Positions 36,714 to 48,900 of a DNA stretch of 64,000 bases are shown one piece after another. The stretch lies in the IMG/VR virus record IMGVR_UViG_3300033143_001281, positions 16,271-80,270 of that record. The stretch is one strand, 5' to 3'. Positions within the stretch are counted from its first letter, which is position 1. The number at the start of each line of letters is the position of its first letter. Both the position numbers and the translations under genes were made by a program. The notes below the pieces were generated by a model. The model had not been told where the DNA came from and did no database searches. It was given only the letters and a program-made list of their open reading frames with translations. The stretch is from a virus.

Positions 36714-39557
36714 ATGGCAAAAATTAAAATAAATAAATTACCAAAAGGATTTAAACTTGTTGATGGTAAAGTTGTAGAAGAAAAAGTCATGCGAAATGGT
36801 GGAGACATTTATTCTACAGGTGATCAAGCTGATTATGGTTTAGTTACAACACCTCAAGAGTATTATGGGCAAACAATGTTTAATAATACAGATGACCAAT
36901 CTACAAGATATAGTTTATCTGGAGTACCACGTGAAGATGCAAACATTGAAGCAGAAGGTGGTGAGACAGTGCTTACTGATTTAAATGATGATGGTAATTT
37001 TGGTTTATATAATATTACTGGTCCAAGACATTCACAAGGTGGTGTGCCAATGTTTTTACCAGAACAATCTTTTATTTTTTCAGATACACCTAAATTAAAA
37101 TTTACAAAAGATGAGATGTCAGAATTTGGAATGGGTGGTTCTAAGAAAACACCCGCTAAAATTTCTAAGAATTTTGGTTTGAATAATTATTATGCTGAAT
37201 TAGACTCACAATATGCTGATGAAATATCAGCTGTTAGTGCAGAACTTATGTTAAAAAAGAACATGGAAGACCTTTCAAAATTAGCTTACATGCAAGAAGC
37301 AAAAAAGAATTTTGAAGATGGTGTACCATTAGCAGCACATCCATTTTTATTATCTGAAAATATTGATCCATTACAGTTTACAGCTCAAGTAGAAGATATA
37401 ACACAGCAACAAGCAAGACAAAATGCTATTGCTCAATTATCTCCAGGTCAACAAGAACAATTATTTTTAGTTCAACAAATGTTGCAACAACAACAAAATC
37501 AAGTTGATGCAGCACAGGCTCCTGATCCTTCACAATTTGCAAACCAAATGCAAATGGCTAATGCAGATAACGATATGTTAAGCATGGCTGAATATGGTTA
37601 TGAAATGAGAGAGTTTTTGGATAAAGCTCAAAGAGGTACTGAAATTGTATATAATAGAATGGAGGATGGAGACTATGGTATACCTAGAAAGGCTGAAGCA
37701 ACTGAAGGTATGTATTATGTAAATGCTATACCGGGCAGTGAAGATTTTGGTAAGGGTTATATATTTAAAGATGGTAATTATGTACATGTTGAAACAGTTG
37801 CATTTGATGAAGACTTTAATATAATAAATAGAGTACCTGCTGAAGAAACCGTTACTGATACTGAAGCTATTGATATTGTTGGTTCAGGAAATACTGAAGT
37901 TGTAGAAACAGAAGAAGAAACTACAAATACTAATTCAGAATTTAATCCTTTCCCAATAGGATCTGAAAACTATATAGAAATTGAAAATCTTAAAAAAGAA
38001 GGTTATACATTTTCTATTGTAAGAGATGGACCTGAAAAAGGAAGACTTAGAGCATACAGACCAAGAAAGTCTAGATTTGATGCGCAGGGTGACAGAGAAA
38101 TAGCTCAATATGAAACAACAGGTAGTGGAGGTGATATAAATGTATATGATGACAATGTAAGTTCACAAGGAGATGTATTAAGAAATTCTTCTATAGCAAA
38201 TGAAAGATATGGTAGATTAGCTGGTGTAAGACCTGAGACACAAGGTTTTGCTGGTGGTGATTTTGCATTTGGTACTAAAGAAATTGAATCACAAGAATCA
38301 CAACAAGCATTTGAAAGAATGTGGAGTGATGTTTTAGATGATATAGAAGGTTGGGATTATAGAAGACCAGCATTTAAAAATGAAGAAGATAAAGCAAAGT
38401 ATTTAAGAACAAAAGACAAAAGTCTTTTTGATCCTGAGTGGTTAGGACAATGGAAACAATTTCAAATAAAATCTGAAGAATTAAGAAAAGCAGATGCTAA
38501 AAGATTAGGTATTCCATATGTACCATATTACAAAAATCCAGGTGATGAAGGATACAGAACAGGAGATGGTCCTGATGGTATTCCTGGTTTAAATACCTAT
38601 AATACACCAAGGTTTGACGTAGATGTACAAACAGAAGATGAAAGATTTTTTGATTTACCAAAAAAGAAAGAAAAAATTGAAATAACTGATATAGAAGAAG
38701 CAGAAGGACCAGTTAAAAGGTATTGGGCACAGGATATGAATAATATGACTGCTCTTGGTTTAATGAAAGATGAGTTATTTTTACCTTGGTCACCTAAGTT
38801 AGAAGAACAAAAAATTGATTATGTTTTAGATGATTATACAGGAAGAGTAAATGCAATAATGGGAGCACAGAATGTTATGTCTGGAGCTTTAGGGGCATAT
38901 GGTCCACAGGCTATTGCAAGAAGTAATATTCAAGGTAAGTCACTAAATGAAATAGGTAAAGCTATACAAACAACAAACACTAATAATGTTAATACAATGA
39001 ACCGTGTTGCTGCAGCTCAAGCTTCTATGGATAATAGAATTGATGCAGGTAATGTAGGTATAGAAAGACAGCTTTATGATGATACACAAGCATCATTACA
39101 ACAAAAACAAAATTTTGATAATGCAAAAATTGCTAAGGCAAATGAGTTATGGAATACAGCAATAACAAATGCATCTAATACATATAATATGAATACTATG
39201 TATGATGAGTTTAACATTCGTCCAGATTGGGGTGGAGATGTTATATTTACTGATATTGGAAGAAAACCATATAAGGATACTTCACAAAATAAACAAGAAG
39301 CTTTCTTAGATGCATATACTAAGCTTAGAAAAAATTTACCAGCAGATCAAAAAATAACACCTGAGTTATTGAATATGTACATGCAATTAGGAAATAGTGG
39401 TGGTTATACACCTAGTACACAAGGAAAAGCTGTATTACAACAAAGGGGTTTGACAGGTTACACGGGTAGTAATGTACCGCTTGGAAAAAAAGGAACAGAA
39501 ATAAAAGATTTACCAAATGCATTTCCCAATTTTACAGTAGGTAAGATGGGTGTATAA
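36714..39557 (+). CDS. Large internal/virion protein, function not recognised
   Basis: 947 aa. The N-terminus (KIKINKLPKGFKLVDGKVVE) and the segment HSQGGVPMFLPEQSFIFSDT, near residue 105, are patterns I associate with large structural proteins of aquatic Bacteroidota phages. Residues 215-270 are Gln-rich (FLVQQMLQQQQNQVDAA). The C-terminal 250 residues are helical, with a coiled coil (RVAAAQASMDNRIDAGNVGI). No signal peptide or catalytic motif is visible. It is presumably a packaged or tail protein. It follows the CHAP-like gene by 2 bases when that gene's frame is repaired. Confidence 0.5.
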   Translation: MAKIKINKLPKGFKLVDGKVVEEKVMRNGGDIYSTGDQADYGLVTTPQEYYGQTMFNNTDDQSTRYSLSGVPREDANIEAEGGETVLTDLNDDGNFGLYNITGPRHSQGGVPMFLPEQSFIFSDTPKLKFTKDEMSEFGMGGSKKTPAKISKNFGLNNYYAELDSQYADEISAVSAELMLKKNMEDLSKLAYMQEAKKNFEDGVPLAAHPFLLSENIDPLQFTAQVEDITQQQARQNAIAQLSPGQQEQLFLVQQMLQQQQNQVDAAQAPDPSQFANQMQMANADNDMLSMAEYGYEMREFLDKAQRGTEIVYNRMEDGDYGIPRKAEATEGMYYVNAIPGSEDFGKGYIFKDGNYVHVETVAFDEDFNIINRVPAEETVTDTEAIDIVGSGNTEVVETEEETTNTNSEFNPFPIGSENYIEIENLKKEGYTFSIVRDGPEKGRLRAYRPRKSRFDAQGDREIAQYETTGSGGDINVYDDNVSSQGDVLRNSSIANERYGRLAGVRPETQGFAGGDFAFGTKEIESQESQQAFERMWSDVLDDIEGWDYRRPAFKNEEDKAKYLRTKDKSLFDPEWLGQWKQFQIKSEELRKADAKRLGIPYVPYYKNPGDEGYRTGDGPDGIPGLNTYNTPRFDVDVQTEDERFFDLPKKKEKIEITDIEEAEGPVKRYWAQDMNNMTALGLMKDELFLPWSPKLEEQKIDYVLDDYTGRVNAIMGAQNVMSGALGAYGPQAIARSNIQGKSLNEIGKAIQTTNTNNVNTMNRVAAAQASMDNRIDAGNVGIERQLYDDTQASLQQKQNFDNAKIAKANELWNTAITNASNTYNMNTMYDEFNIRPDWGGDVIFTDIGRKPYKDTSQNKQEAFLDAYTKLRKNLPADQKITPELLNMYMQLGNSGGYTPSTQGKAVLQQRGLTGYTGSNVPLGKKGTEIKDLPNAFPNFTVGKMGV

Positions 39558-39616
39558 ACTTAAACAGTTTATGCTCAATGCTTTGTAAACTTATTAAATT
39601 ATATTAATTTTGAATT

Positions 39617-42600
39617 ATGGCAACATATATTAAAGGATCAGAATCTTTCTTACCGGATATTAAACCATTTACACCGGATTATAAATTTTTGTCTGCTGTT
39701 TTGCAAACAAGAACAGATAAGTATGATGCTAACTTTAAAGCAACTAATGATCTATATAATAAAGTTGTTTATGCAGATTTATCAAGAGAAGACACAAAAG
39801 AAAGAAGAGATCAATACGCAGACTTAATAAGTCCTCAGATAGAAAAAATATCTGGAATGGATTTATCTTTGGCACAAAATGCTGATGCAGCACGTAGTGT
39901 TTTTGCACCATTTTATGATGATGATTTAACTGTAAAAGATATTGTTTTTACATCTCAATATAGAGATGAAATGGCTTATGCGGATAGGTTAGCTGAGAGT
40001 TCAAATAAAGAAATGAATGAAAGATATTGGGAAACTGGTAGAAGAGGTTTACAATATAGAATGGATGATTTTATTAATGGATCTGCAGATCAAGCACTCC
40101 AAGCTAGTTTGCCTAAATACATAGAAGATGCTGATTTATATCAATTAGCTACAGATTATTTAGAATCTATGGAACCACCTTTGAGTGTTAAGATAGATCA
40201 TTATGGAGAAAATGCTGATGGTACAGCAAACACTGATTGGATTATTACTGAAAAAAATGGAAGATTGGTAACTGGTCAAGCACTACAAGCTGTACAAAAT
40301 GCATTACTAAATAATCCTAAAGTACAAGCTGCATATCAAGAAGATGCATTTGTAAAAAGTAGAGATTTTGCTGCTCAAGGTATGCAAGCAGGACAATTTT
40401 CTTCTGTAGAACAAGGTCAAAATGCTTGGGCAACTGAACAGATAAATATTATAAATAAACTTAATGATTCAGAAATAGAAGAAGCATCACAAAAGAATGA
40501 TCAAGCTCAAAGAGTAAATTTATATTGGCAAGACTATAAAAATAAAAATGGTATTATACCTGGTTCTGATATGGATGAAGCAATGAAAGAGCACGAAAGC
40601 ATTGCAGAAGCAACACAGAAAGCATTAGATGCTAAATTAAATATTAAACGTATAGGTGCAGCTCCTAAAAAAAGTATACAGGGTAATTTAAATAAAGCAT
40701 ACAATATGCTTATGAATTACAATATTGCTAGAGATATGAAAGCAGCTGCTGTAAATTATGGAGCCAGAGACCAAGAATACACAATGCGTGTTAATGAGAT
40801 TGCTTTATTTGAAAAGAAGAAAAAGTGGGATTTAGTAATGGAAAGAACTAGAGCTAGTAATAACATGGCTTTACAAAGACTTAAAAATAAAAATGCTAGA
40901 GACTTAGCAATTGAGAAAGGAGAAATAGTTGATAATTCTGGTAATCCAAATTCATTACAAAATAAATTAAAAAGAAGAGGTATAACTTTTAATGACCCTA
41001 ATACATTTACAGCAAAAACTGATAAAGATGGAGATGTTACTAGTAATGTAGATGTACCAGCTATGAATAGCGAAAGGTTTATTGAACTTGATAATAAAGT
41101 TTTTGAGCGTCAAGTAGATGCAATCCTAGATATGAAAAAAACTTTATACCCTGATGGTAATACACCAGCAAGAAATCAGACTTACAAGTTTGAGTACGAA
41201 GGTGCTATAATAGAAGGGACTGTAGAATCAATAAAGAAAAAGTTATTAGAAACAGTAAAAACTGAAGGAGATGAAGGTGGACCTACCGAATATGTTAATA
41301 GAGGTCTTGTAGCTTCTTTGTATGAAAAAGAAAGTGAATTATTTTTAAACAACCCAGAAGTAACAAAAAATATTAACCCTAATGCAACTGCTGATCCTAA
41401 TATACGTGGTCAATATGATGATCTTTATGATAGAATAGCGGGACCTAACAATAGCATTAATACTCAAATTGCTGGTTTACAAGCTGCTTATGGTAAAGTA
41501 AATGAATTAACTTTTAATGCTGGAGAACTTACTTATAAAGCATTACATGATATAAATAGTGGTTATGCTGGTGGATACAGCAAAGATGCATCAGATTTAC
41601 AAAAGGCAGGATGGCCATCAATTTTTGATGAGAATGGTGTATTGTTAAATAAAGATGAATATAGAAAACTAGTTGTAGCTGGCATTGAGAAAGGTGAGAT
41701 AACAAACCCAAATATATCTGGCTGGGATAGTGGCACTAACAACAAAGATTATAAAGCATTCCGTACTTATAGCAGAAGTGAAATGGATAATTTATATGGT
41801 TATGATCGTAATAATGCTTATGCTCAAGAAGTAAGAAAAAAGTATAGGAGTTTGATAGGTGGTGTTAATGAAGTACAAATGGCGGCTGTTAACAATGATC
41901 TAAATGCTTATTATGACATGCAGTACAATGCATTAAATAATGCTTTAACAGGTAAAAAAGGAAACATACCAACAGCATCTTTAAATACTGTGTTAGAAGG
42001 TGGTGATTATAATGTTGGAGATTTAATGATGAATCCAAGTTATAAATATTCTGTTAATCCATTAACTCCTAATATTGAAGCTGAAACAGAAGTTGGTAAC
42101 TTTTTGGATCAAATGGATCATTTAAATACTACAGGTAAAGGTTATGGTATTGTAGCAGGTGATATAGACGGATTAGATTCTGATGAATTATTATCTCAAC
42201 AAGCTGTTGCACAAAAAGTGCATAATTTATATATGGAAGATTTACAAAGTTGGTACAATAATCCAAAAAGATCTAATGCTGACAAGACTGCTCCAATAGC
42301 AACATATACTTATAATCCTGTTTATGGCAGGTCAGAAGATGGTAGAAAAACTACAGCAGCAGCTCAATGGTTATATAGCCCAGAGTGGTTAGCTTCTAAA
42401 GTTGTAGGTGGTAGTGATGTTAGCGACCAATATGGAGCATTAACAACAGATGATATTAAATTATTAAGTGATGCGGGTCAAAATGGAGAATCAGGAATTA
42501 CTATAATTTATGATCAAAAAGATGATATAAATCCAAATTCAAATGAGAATTTTTATGTTTCTAAAATAAATAGTGCAATTCTTCAAAATGGTAAAGGTTA

Positions 42601-42895
42601 TGCAGAATATTCATTACCAGATGGCATTGGTAATACTGTAGATTTTAGAGTAGTTAAAGATGGATCATTAGATTATAGATTAAATTATACTTTACAGACT
42701 TATGTCCCATACAATCCTACTACAGAAAGTGGTGGTAGTTATATAACAGAAACTCAAACTCAACCTATTGATATGTCCTATGGTATAAGAAAGCTTGATG
42801 AACAAGTATTTAATTTTTATGATTGGGCTAAGTCAAGAAGAGAAGAAAATAGATTGGCTCACAAAAGAGATCAAGAACAGTACGGAATAAAATAA
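39617..42895 (+). CDS. Large helical virion protein, probable cargo/internal protein
   Basis: 1092 aa, mostly helical and charged, no membrane segment. N-terminus MATYIKGSESFLPDIKPFTP, then a conserved-looking block DYKFLSAVLQTRTDKYDANF. Long helices occur at 250-420 (EEASQKNDQAQRVNLYWQDY). Its place just before the giant polymerase gene and after tail genes fits a head-cargo protein that is ejected with the DNA, as described for large proteins of phicrAss001. I recognise no enzyme motif. Confidence 0.5.
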   Translation: MATYIKGSESFLPDIKPFTPDYKFLSAVLQTRTDKYDANFKATNDLYNKVVYADLSREDTKERRDQYADLISPQIEKISGMDLSLAQNADAARSVFAPFYDDDLTVKDIVFTSQYRDEMAYADRLAESSNKEMNERYWETGRRGLQYRMDDFINGSADQALQASLPKYIEDADLYQLATDYLESMEPPLSVKIDHYGENADGTANTDWIITEKNGRLVTGQALQAVQNALLNNPKVQAAYQEDAFVKSRDFAAQGMQAGQFSSVEQGQNAWATEQINIINKLNDSEIEEASQKNDQAQRVNLYWQDYKNKNGIIPGSDMDEAMKEHESIAEATQKALDAKLNIKRIGAAPKKSIQGNLNKAYNMLMNYNIARDMKAAAVNYGARDQEYTMRVNEIALFEKKKKWDLVMERTRASNNMALQRLKNKNARDLAIEKGEIVDNSGNPNSLQNKLKRRGITFNDPNTFTAKTDKDGDVTSNVDVPAMNSERFIELDNKVFERQVDAILDMKKTLYPDGNTPARNQTYKFEYEGAIIEGTVESIKKKLLETVKTEGDEGGPTEYVNRGLVASLYEKESELFLNNPEVTKNINPNATADPNIRGQYDDLYDRIAGPNNSINTQIAGLQAAYGKVNELTFNAGELTYKALHDINSGYAGGYSKDASDLQKAGWPSIFDENGVLLNKDEYRKLVVAGIEKGEITNPNISGWDSGTNNKDYKAFRTYSRSEMDNLYGYDRNNAYAQEVRKKYRSLIGGVNEVQMAAVNNDLNAYYDMQYNALNNALTGKKGNIPTASLNTVLEGGDYNVGDLMMNPSYKYSVNPLTPNIEAETEVGNFLDQMDHLNTTGKGYGIVAGDIDGLDSDELLSQQAVAQKVHNLYMEDLQSWYNNPKRSNADKTAPIATYTYNPVYGRSEDGRKTTAAAQWLYSPEWLASKVVGGSDVSDQYGALTTDDIKLLSDAGQNGESGITIIYDQKDDINPNSNENFYVSKINSAILQNGKGYAEYSLPDGIGNTVDFRVVKDGSLDYRLNYTLQTYVPYNPTTESGGSYITETQTQPIDMSYGIRKLDEQVFNFYDWAKSRREENRLAHKRDQEQYGIK

Positions 42896-42902
42896 AATAT
42901 AA

Positions 42903-45900
42903 ATGGAGGATCAGTCTAACAAACCTTTAGCAAACACCATAGCTAATAATCAAAGAACTTCTAGTGTTATTCCACCAGGAGAATTTAATTTTATACCTAT
43001 AGAGGAAATGTTTGAAACACCAGAAACAGATCTGGCAAACGTTATTGCAACAGATCCTGGTGCTATAGCTCAAGTAGATAGGTATAAAGCAGACATAGAT
43101 AAATATGGTATACCTGCAATGGCAAGTTTAGGTACGGTTAGTCCATCTTTAGCAACAGGTAAATATAATCCAGTTGCTCAACAAAATCCCTCACAAGCTG
43201 CTTATCAAGAAGTTAAAAATATATTAACTGCTAAAAAAGACGGTCCCGGTGGTCAACGTGTTGCACCCAGATATGCAAGTATTAGACAAAGCAATTTCTT
43301 AAGATACTATGAACATCCAGAATTTGCTGATTTAGGTTTTACACCATATGCAAATATGGAAGAGTTCTATAATGCTAATTCTACAATATGGGATGATATG
43401 AGTAGAATGAGTGGTCAATTTGCAAGTCTTGCTGGATCAGGTTTTAATAGTGTATATAGATCTTATGGTGATATGTTTGGTGACGGAAGTTATTTATCAC
43501 AACCAGATTTAGAATCAGCTTTTGAATTTGAAGATGCAATGGCCATTGGTAATTCTAGTAGAGGTGGTGCATTAGGTTTTACAAATAATCTTTTATTAAA
43601 TAGTGCATATACATTTGGTATTATTGGATCTATTGCAGTAGAAGAATTAATATTAGCAGGTGCTGCAGCAGCACAAGGTTTTCTTAATCCAGCATCTGAT
43701 GCATTATTAGCAAGTAGATCAGTTGCAAACGTCAAACGTGCAGGTGATGCTATTAGTGGTTTATTTGATATGAAAAAAATGGCAGATGCTACACGTAATG
43801 CAATGAAAACATTAAGTGAGATAGATACTGCTAGAGATTTTTGGGCTGCAACACAAGGTACAAGAAAAGTTTTAGGTCAAGCCTTTACACCTAATACAAT
43901 GTATGCTTTAAAGAATTTTAAGAGTACAAAAAATGCAACTCAAAATGCTGTTAACTTAGCAAAAATGAAAGCTGGTTTTGGTGGCTTTTATAGAGATTTT
44001 AGAGCTGTCAATTTAGCTTTAGCTGAAAGTAAACTAGAAGGTGGTATGGTTTACAATGAGCTTATAAGAGAAGGTGTGAATATGGCACAAGCCAAAAGTG
44101 GTGTAACTGTAACTCCTGAAGAATTTGCTAGTATACAATCAAAAGCATCAGAGGGTGCGTTTTATACAACTATGGCAAATGCACCTATTATATATGCCAG
44201 TAACTGGTTTGTTTTAGGAAATGCCATGGGCGGATTCAATAGAAGCCTGGGTAGAGTTTTTGGAGAAACTTTTGAAAAAGGATTGAATGGTAGACTTTTT
44301 AAAGGTAAAGGAGTAAAAGATGCAGCAACGGGAAAAGTAAAAAATGTTTTTAAAGATGCTGGTACAGGTCTAGGAGGCTGGTGGACAAAAGTCAGAGCGG
44401 GTGGAGTAAAGGGTAATACCGGCAGGGCATTAGCAGCTAGTGCTAGATATTTTGCTGCAAACATTGCAGAAGGTATACAAGAAGTTGCACAAGAAGCTGT
44501 TTCAGCAGGAACTAAAGGTTACTATACTGCCCTATTAGATGATCCGTTGGCAGGTGGTGTAGCATTAAGAAATCAATATATTGCTTCTGGAATGTCTAGC
44601 CAGTTTAGTGGTCAAGGAGCAGAAACTTTTTTATCTGGTTTTTTAATGGGTGGTATTGTACAAGGACCACAGAAATTATTTTTTCAAGGTATACCTGCTT
44701 TATATCAAAGAATAAGTGATCCTAAAGCTTATAAAGAGTATCAAGAAATTAAAGATAAGTATGTTAAAGATTTAGTCACTGTGCATAATGAAGCATGGAA
44801 CGCACAGGCTGATGATCCAGGATCAGTGTTTGATCCTCAAAAATTAAATTTCTTTTTTCAAAAACAGGCTGCTGCTGAAATGAAAAAGAATGTATTTAAT
44901 CAAGATAGATTTGGATTTCAAGATGAAAAAGATGGAGCTAAGTTTCATCAGATGTATACTATTTTTAGAACTGGCACATCAGAACTGTTTAAAAATCAAT
45001 TGAGAGATTATTTAAAAATGACTGATGCAGAATTAGCACAGGCGTTTCCATCTAGTAAAGCTGATGTAAAGAGTGGAAAGATAAGATCAAGATTAGAAAA
45101 ATTTATTACACAAATAGATAAGGCAGAAGCTGATTACATTAGAAGAAAAGATGATAATAAAAATCCTTTTGATCCAAGCCAGTTTAATAAAGAGACAGAA
45201 AAAAGACAGTATATACAAGAAGTTTTAAAAAGTCAAGCATGGGAGCATGCTAATTACTTGTATATGTTTACTGAAAATGGATTTCAACGTGCTCTAGAAA
45301 GAGCTAATAGTATATATACTGAATTAGCTAATGATCCTTTGTTTGATGGTATGGCTGCTAGTGATGTGACTGTATTATTAGATCCTGATTCTATAAGTAA
45401 TGAATTATTTTTACTATCAAAAGATATATTAGTTTTAGATGATTCAACAGAACAAGGTAAGAAAGATAAAAAAAGATTAGAAGGTAAATTAGAAAGACTA
45501 AAAGAGATTCAAAAAGTTTTATCTGATAAAAATCTACTTAACAATGATGGTACTTTTGATAAAAGAAAACTGGGTAGCAAACTTTTACCTGTGTTTGAAA
45601 AGTACATAAAGTATTTAGCAAATAGCAAAAATACATTTGCTGATAAGTCTAAAATAAAAGAAGCACTAAAAAAAATGATAGATTATGGTGCACTTAAAGG
45701 TAGAGCAAGAGTATATGATAAAGCAATTGAGTACTTAGCTAATCCAGAAAGATTTAATGAGATTGTTAATAGACAAATAGAAGTTAATAAAAATATATAT
45801 AGAAGTTTATCTTCTAATTTTGAAAAACAAATAAAAAAATATTTAAATGTTGCAGAGGCCAATGAGCTAATGAATCAACTTTTTAAAAGAGGTTATGTTG

Positions 45901-48900
45901 GTGATCCAGAAAATGTAAAAGGTTTTTTACAAACTGGAGATGTAAGATATTTAAATGCAATGACTTTTTACAACGAACAAGGTCAAATTGATAAAAAGGT
46001 TGATAAAGTTAAGTATGATGAAATACAAAGATTACTTGATGTCTATAGGAACAATCAAGAAAAAACTGAAGAGTCAGAACAATCTCCTAAAGAAGAAAAT
46101 CAAAAGGAGGATATTACACAGGCAAAAACAGCACAAGATCAAGTTTTAGATGATGCATCTATAGATGTTATATTACCTGAAACAAATAATACAAGAATGC
46201 TAAATGAGCTTTTAAAAAGACAGTATTCTAAGTATTCTGCTACACAAACAGTTTTAGGAGAAAACGTATTGACCTTTGAAGAGTGGAGAAATGCTGAGGG
46301 TGCAATATGGCAAAACACATTTAATGCTTTAAAAAAATTATGGGCATCTGGTAAACTACCAGTTTTAGATGCACAAGGTAATGCAGCTTACGTAAATGTA
46401 ACAGAAGATCAATTACTAAATGAACTAGGTTTTGATGCATGGTTAAAGTCTAGAGAAGTAAGAGAAAATGATTTAGTAAGTGAAATTTTACAATCAGCTA
46501 ATGTTTCTTTGGATGAAATAATTGCACCTACACAGAAACAAACAACTAAAGAAGATATAACTAAAGGAAAAAATAATGTTGATATATATAAAGAAGGTGC
46601 ACGTGTTAACGTTATTAAAGTTACAACTATAGATGAAAATGGAAAACCTGTTGCATTTTTTAAACTAGTAGATCCAAAGGGTAATGATTTATCAGCAGAC
46701 TTGCTTGGTTTGATAGATAGCAAATATGAAGGTACATATCCCACATCAAAAGAAGCTGTACAAGCACAAGAAGCTTTAGAAAAACAAGCACCCGATAATG
46801 CACCTTTTAAATTTGATAATGAAGAATTAAATCAAGGAATGCTTGTTTATAGAAATGGTAAGGAGTATGTTGTAATAAGTACACCTAGATCTATTTCAGG
46901 TGGTAAGTTGCGTTTAAGAATTAATGATGGAAGTAATAAGATAACAGTTATAAATAGGGGAGAGTTTGCCGGAAGATTTACTAAACAAGAAATCAAATAT
47001 GATTTTGATCCTACTAATGCAAGAGTAAATATTCAAAAAATAAATCAAATATATCCTCATGCTAATACTGTTGATGGTCAAAGAAATTATACTGAGGCTT
47101 CTAAAAGATTAGATTTGATATTACAAATCTTAGATGAAACAGATTTAAAAAATTTAAATTTAGTTATAGAAGCAGATCCGAAAGGTGGTGTAGATCAGGG
47201 TCAGTTTACTATGGAAGGTAAAAACCCAAATAAATATGTTAAAGTAAAAACATCTGCATATAGAATAGGTTTAGCAGCAGGAAGTCAAGAAACACAGAAA
47301 AGAATAAATGATGCATTGCTTAAGAATGGTATAAAACTTTCAGATAATCCAAATGGTATTTTTGCTTATATACCAAATGATGTATTTGAAATGATAGATG
47401 CAGAAGGAAATCCTGTAGAAAATCTTAGCACAATAACTCCTGATCTTGCTAATAGTACATTGTTTGTTAGCAAAGCACTTAGAGATAGTTTAACAAAACA
47501 AGAAATATTAAATTTAGCAAGAAGTAATTTTGCTCTTAATAAGTTAATTACTATTGAAGCAACAAATGCACTTGCTAAATCTGAAGGTGCAATAGCTTTT
47601 GTGCCTGTAGATAAATTAGATTTTAACTTTTCACTTTTAGTTTCTGGAGGTAATGTTGTTTATGATAATAGTTCAGTTAGATCTTTGTCTTCATTAAAAT
47701 ATCAACATGCTGATGAAAATGGCAACTATTTAATATATGATCTTAAAAAACTAAAAGGTGGTAAGGTAACAGAGAGCACTATTACTAATTTGGAAGGTAA
47801 AGAAGCTAGAGAACTAGAAGCTAAGGTTGAGGCTGGTCTTGAAGCGTCTGGACAAAATGGAATATTAGAAGCAGCTAGAGATAGATATATGGCTGCAGTT
47901 TTGTTACCTAATGGAGCATATAGATTAGTTCCTTTGAAAGCAGGTACTATGACAGCAGAAATGCGTGCTGAGTTAGCTGTAAAACTTATTGAGCGTGCAG
48001 AGTTAACAAAAAAAGAAAATTTAGACAAGAAGGGCAAAGAAAAAAGTTTATCATACAACTATAAATATAATGATAATCTAAGTGAAGGATTGTTTATTTC
48101 TACTATACCGGGTTATAAAATATCATTACAAGTAGATCCATGGGGAAAGATACAAATGCAGCTTTATGATAAAAATCTAGGTAAGCAAGTGGGTAAAACA
48201 ATTAGCGTTGAAGTTAAAGATATAGACTTGCTTAAACTTCAAGATGATCCTTCTCAAGCTGTAACACTAATGCAAGAGTTGGTTACCAAATTTAATAGTG
48301 ATGAAGATATTAAAGCAACCGAAGTAAAACTAACAAATAAAAATTTTAGAACAAGTTTTCCTGATGCAGCAACTGTTAATGATATAATTAATAAAACAAC
48401 TACTAATGTAGTAGGACAAGTCATAGATACTTTTCAAGCCCAAGTATTTTCTTCTTCGGATGTTATACAAGCAATGGTTGATTTAGAAATGACAACAGTA
48501 GCTTCTGAAAGTCAAACTGATCCTTTACTACAAGAGCAAGAAGAAATACAAGATGTTTTGTCTTTAGAGTCTTATAGTGAAGAAGAGTTTAAAGATTTAG
48601 AAAATAATGGTTTTGAAGATATATCAAGAAAACAATTAGAAGTAATAGTAGATAAACTCACACAACCTGTACCAGCAGCATTAACTGAAAGAGAGAAAGA
48701 AGTCTATTCTTATAGGTCTGATATGATTGATTCAATGGAAGCAATCAAAAGAGAAAAAGAAAATCTTAATCAGGATAGCTCAGACCAGCCTATTAAATCT
48801 AGCACGGATGGAAGAAGTGCTGGTGTAAAACAAATAATATCTATCTATGTTGGAGGACAATTATTTTTTAATATAAATGCTTCAGGCTTTGAAATAGCAG

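Noticed and set aside
44162-44464. Minus-strand open frame of 100 codons in the giant gene
   Set aside because: Pro/Leu/Phe-rich low-complexity product antisense to a convincing coding frame. The other minus-strand frames (2924, 25288, 46409, 47726, 54736 and others) were rejected for the same reason.
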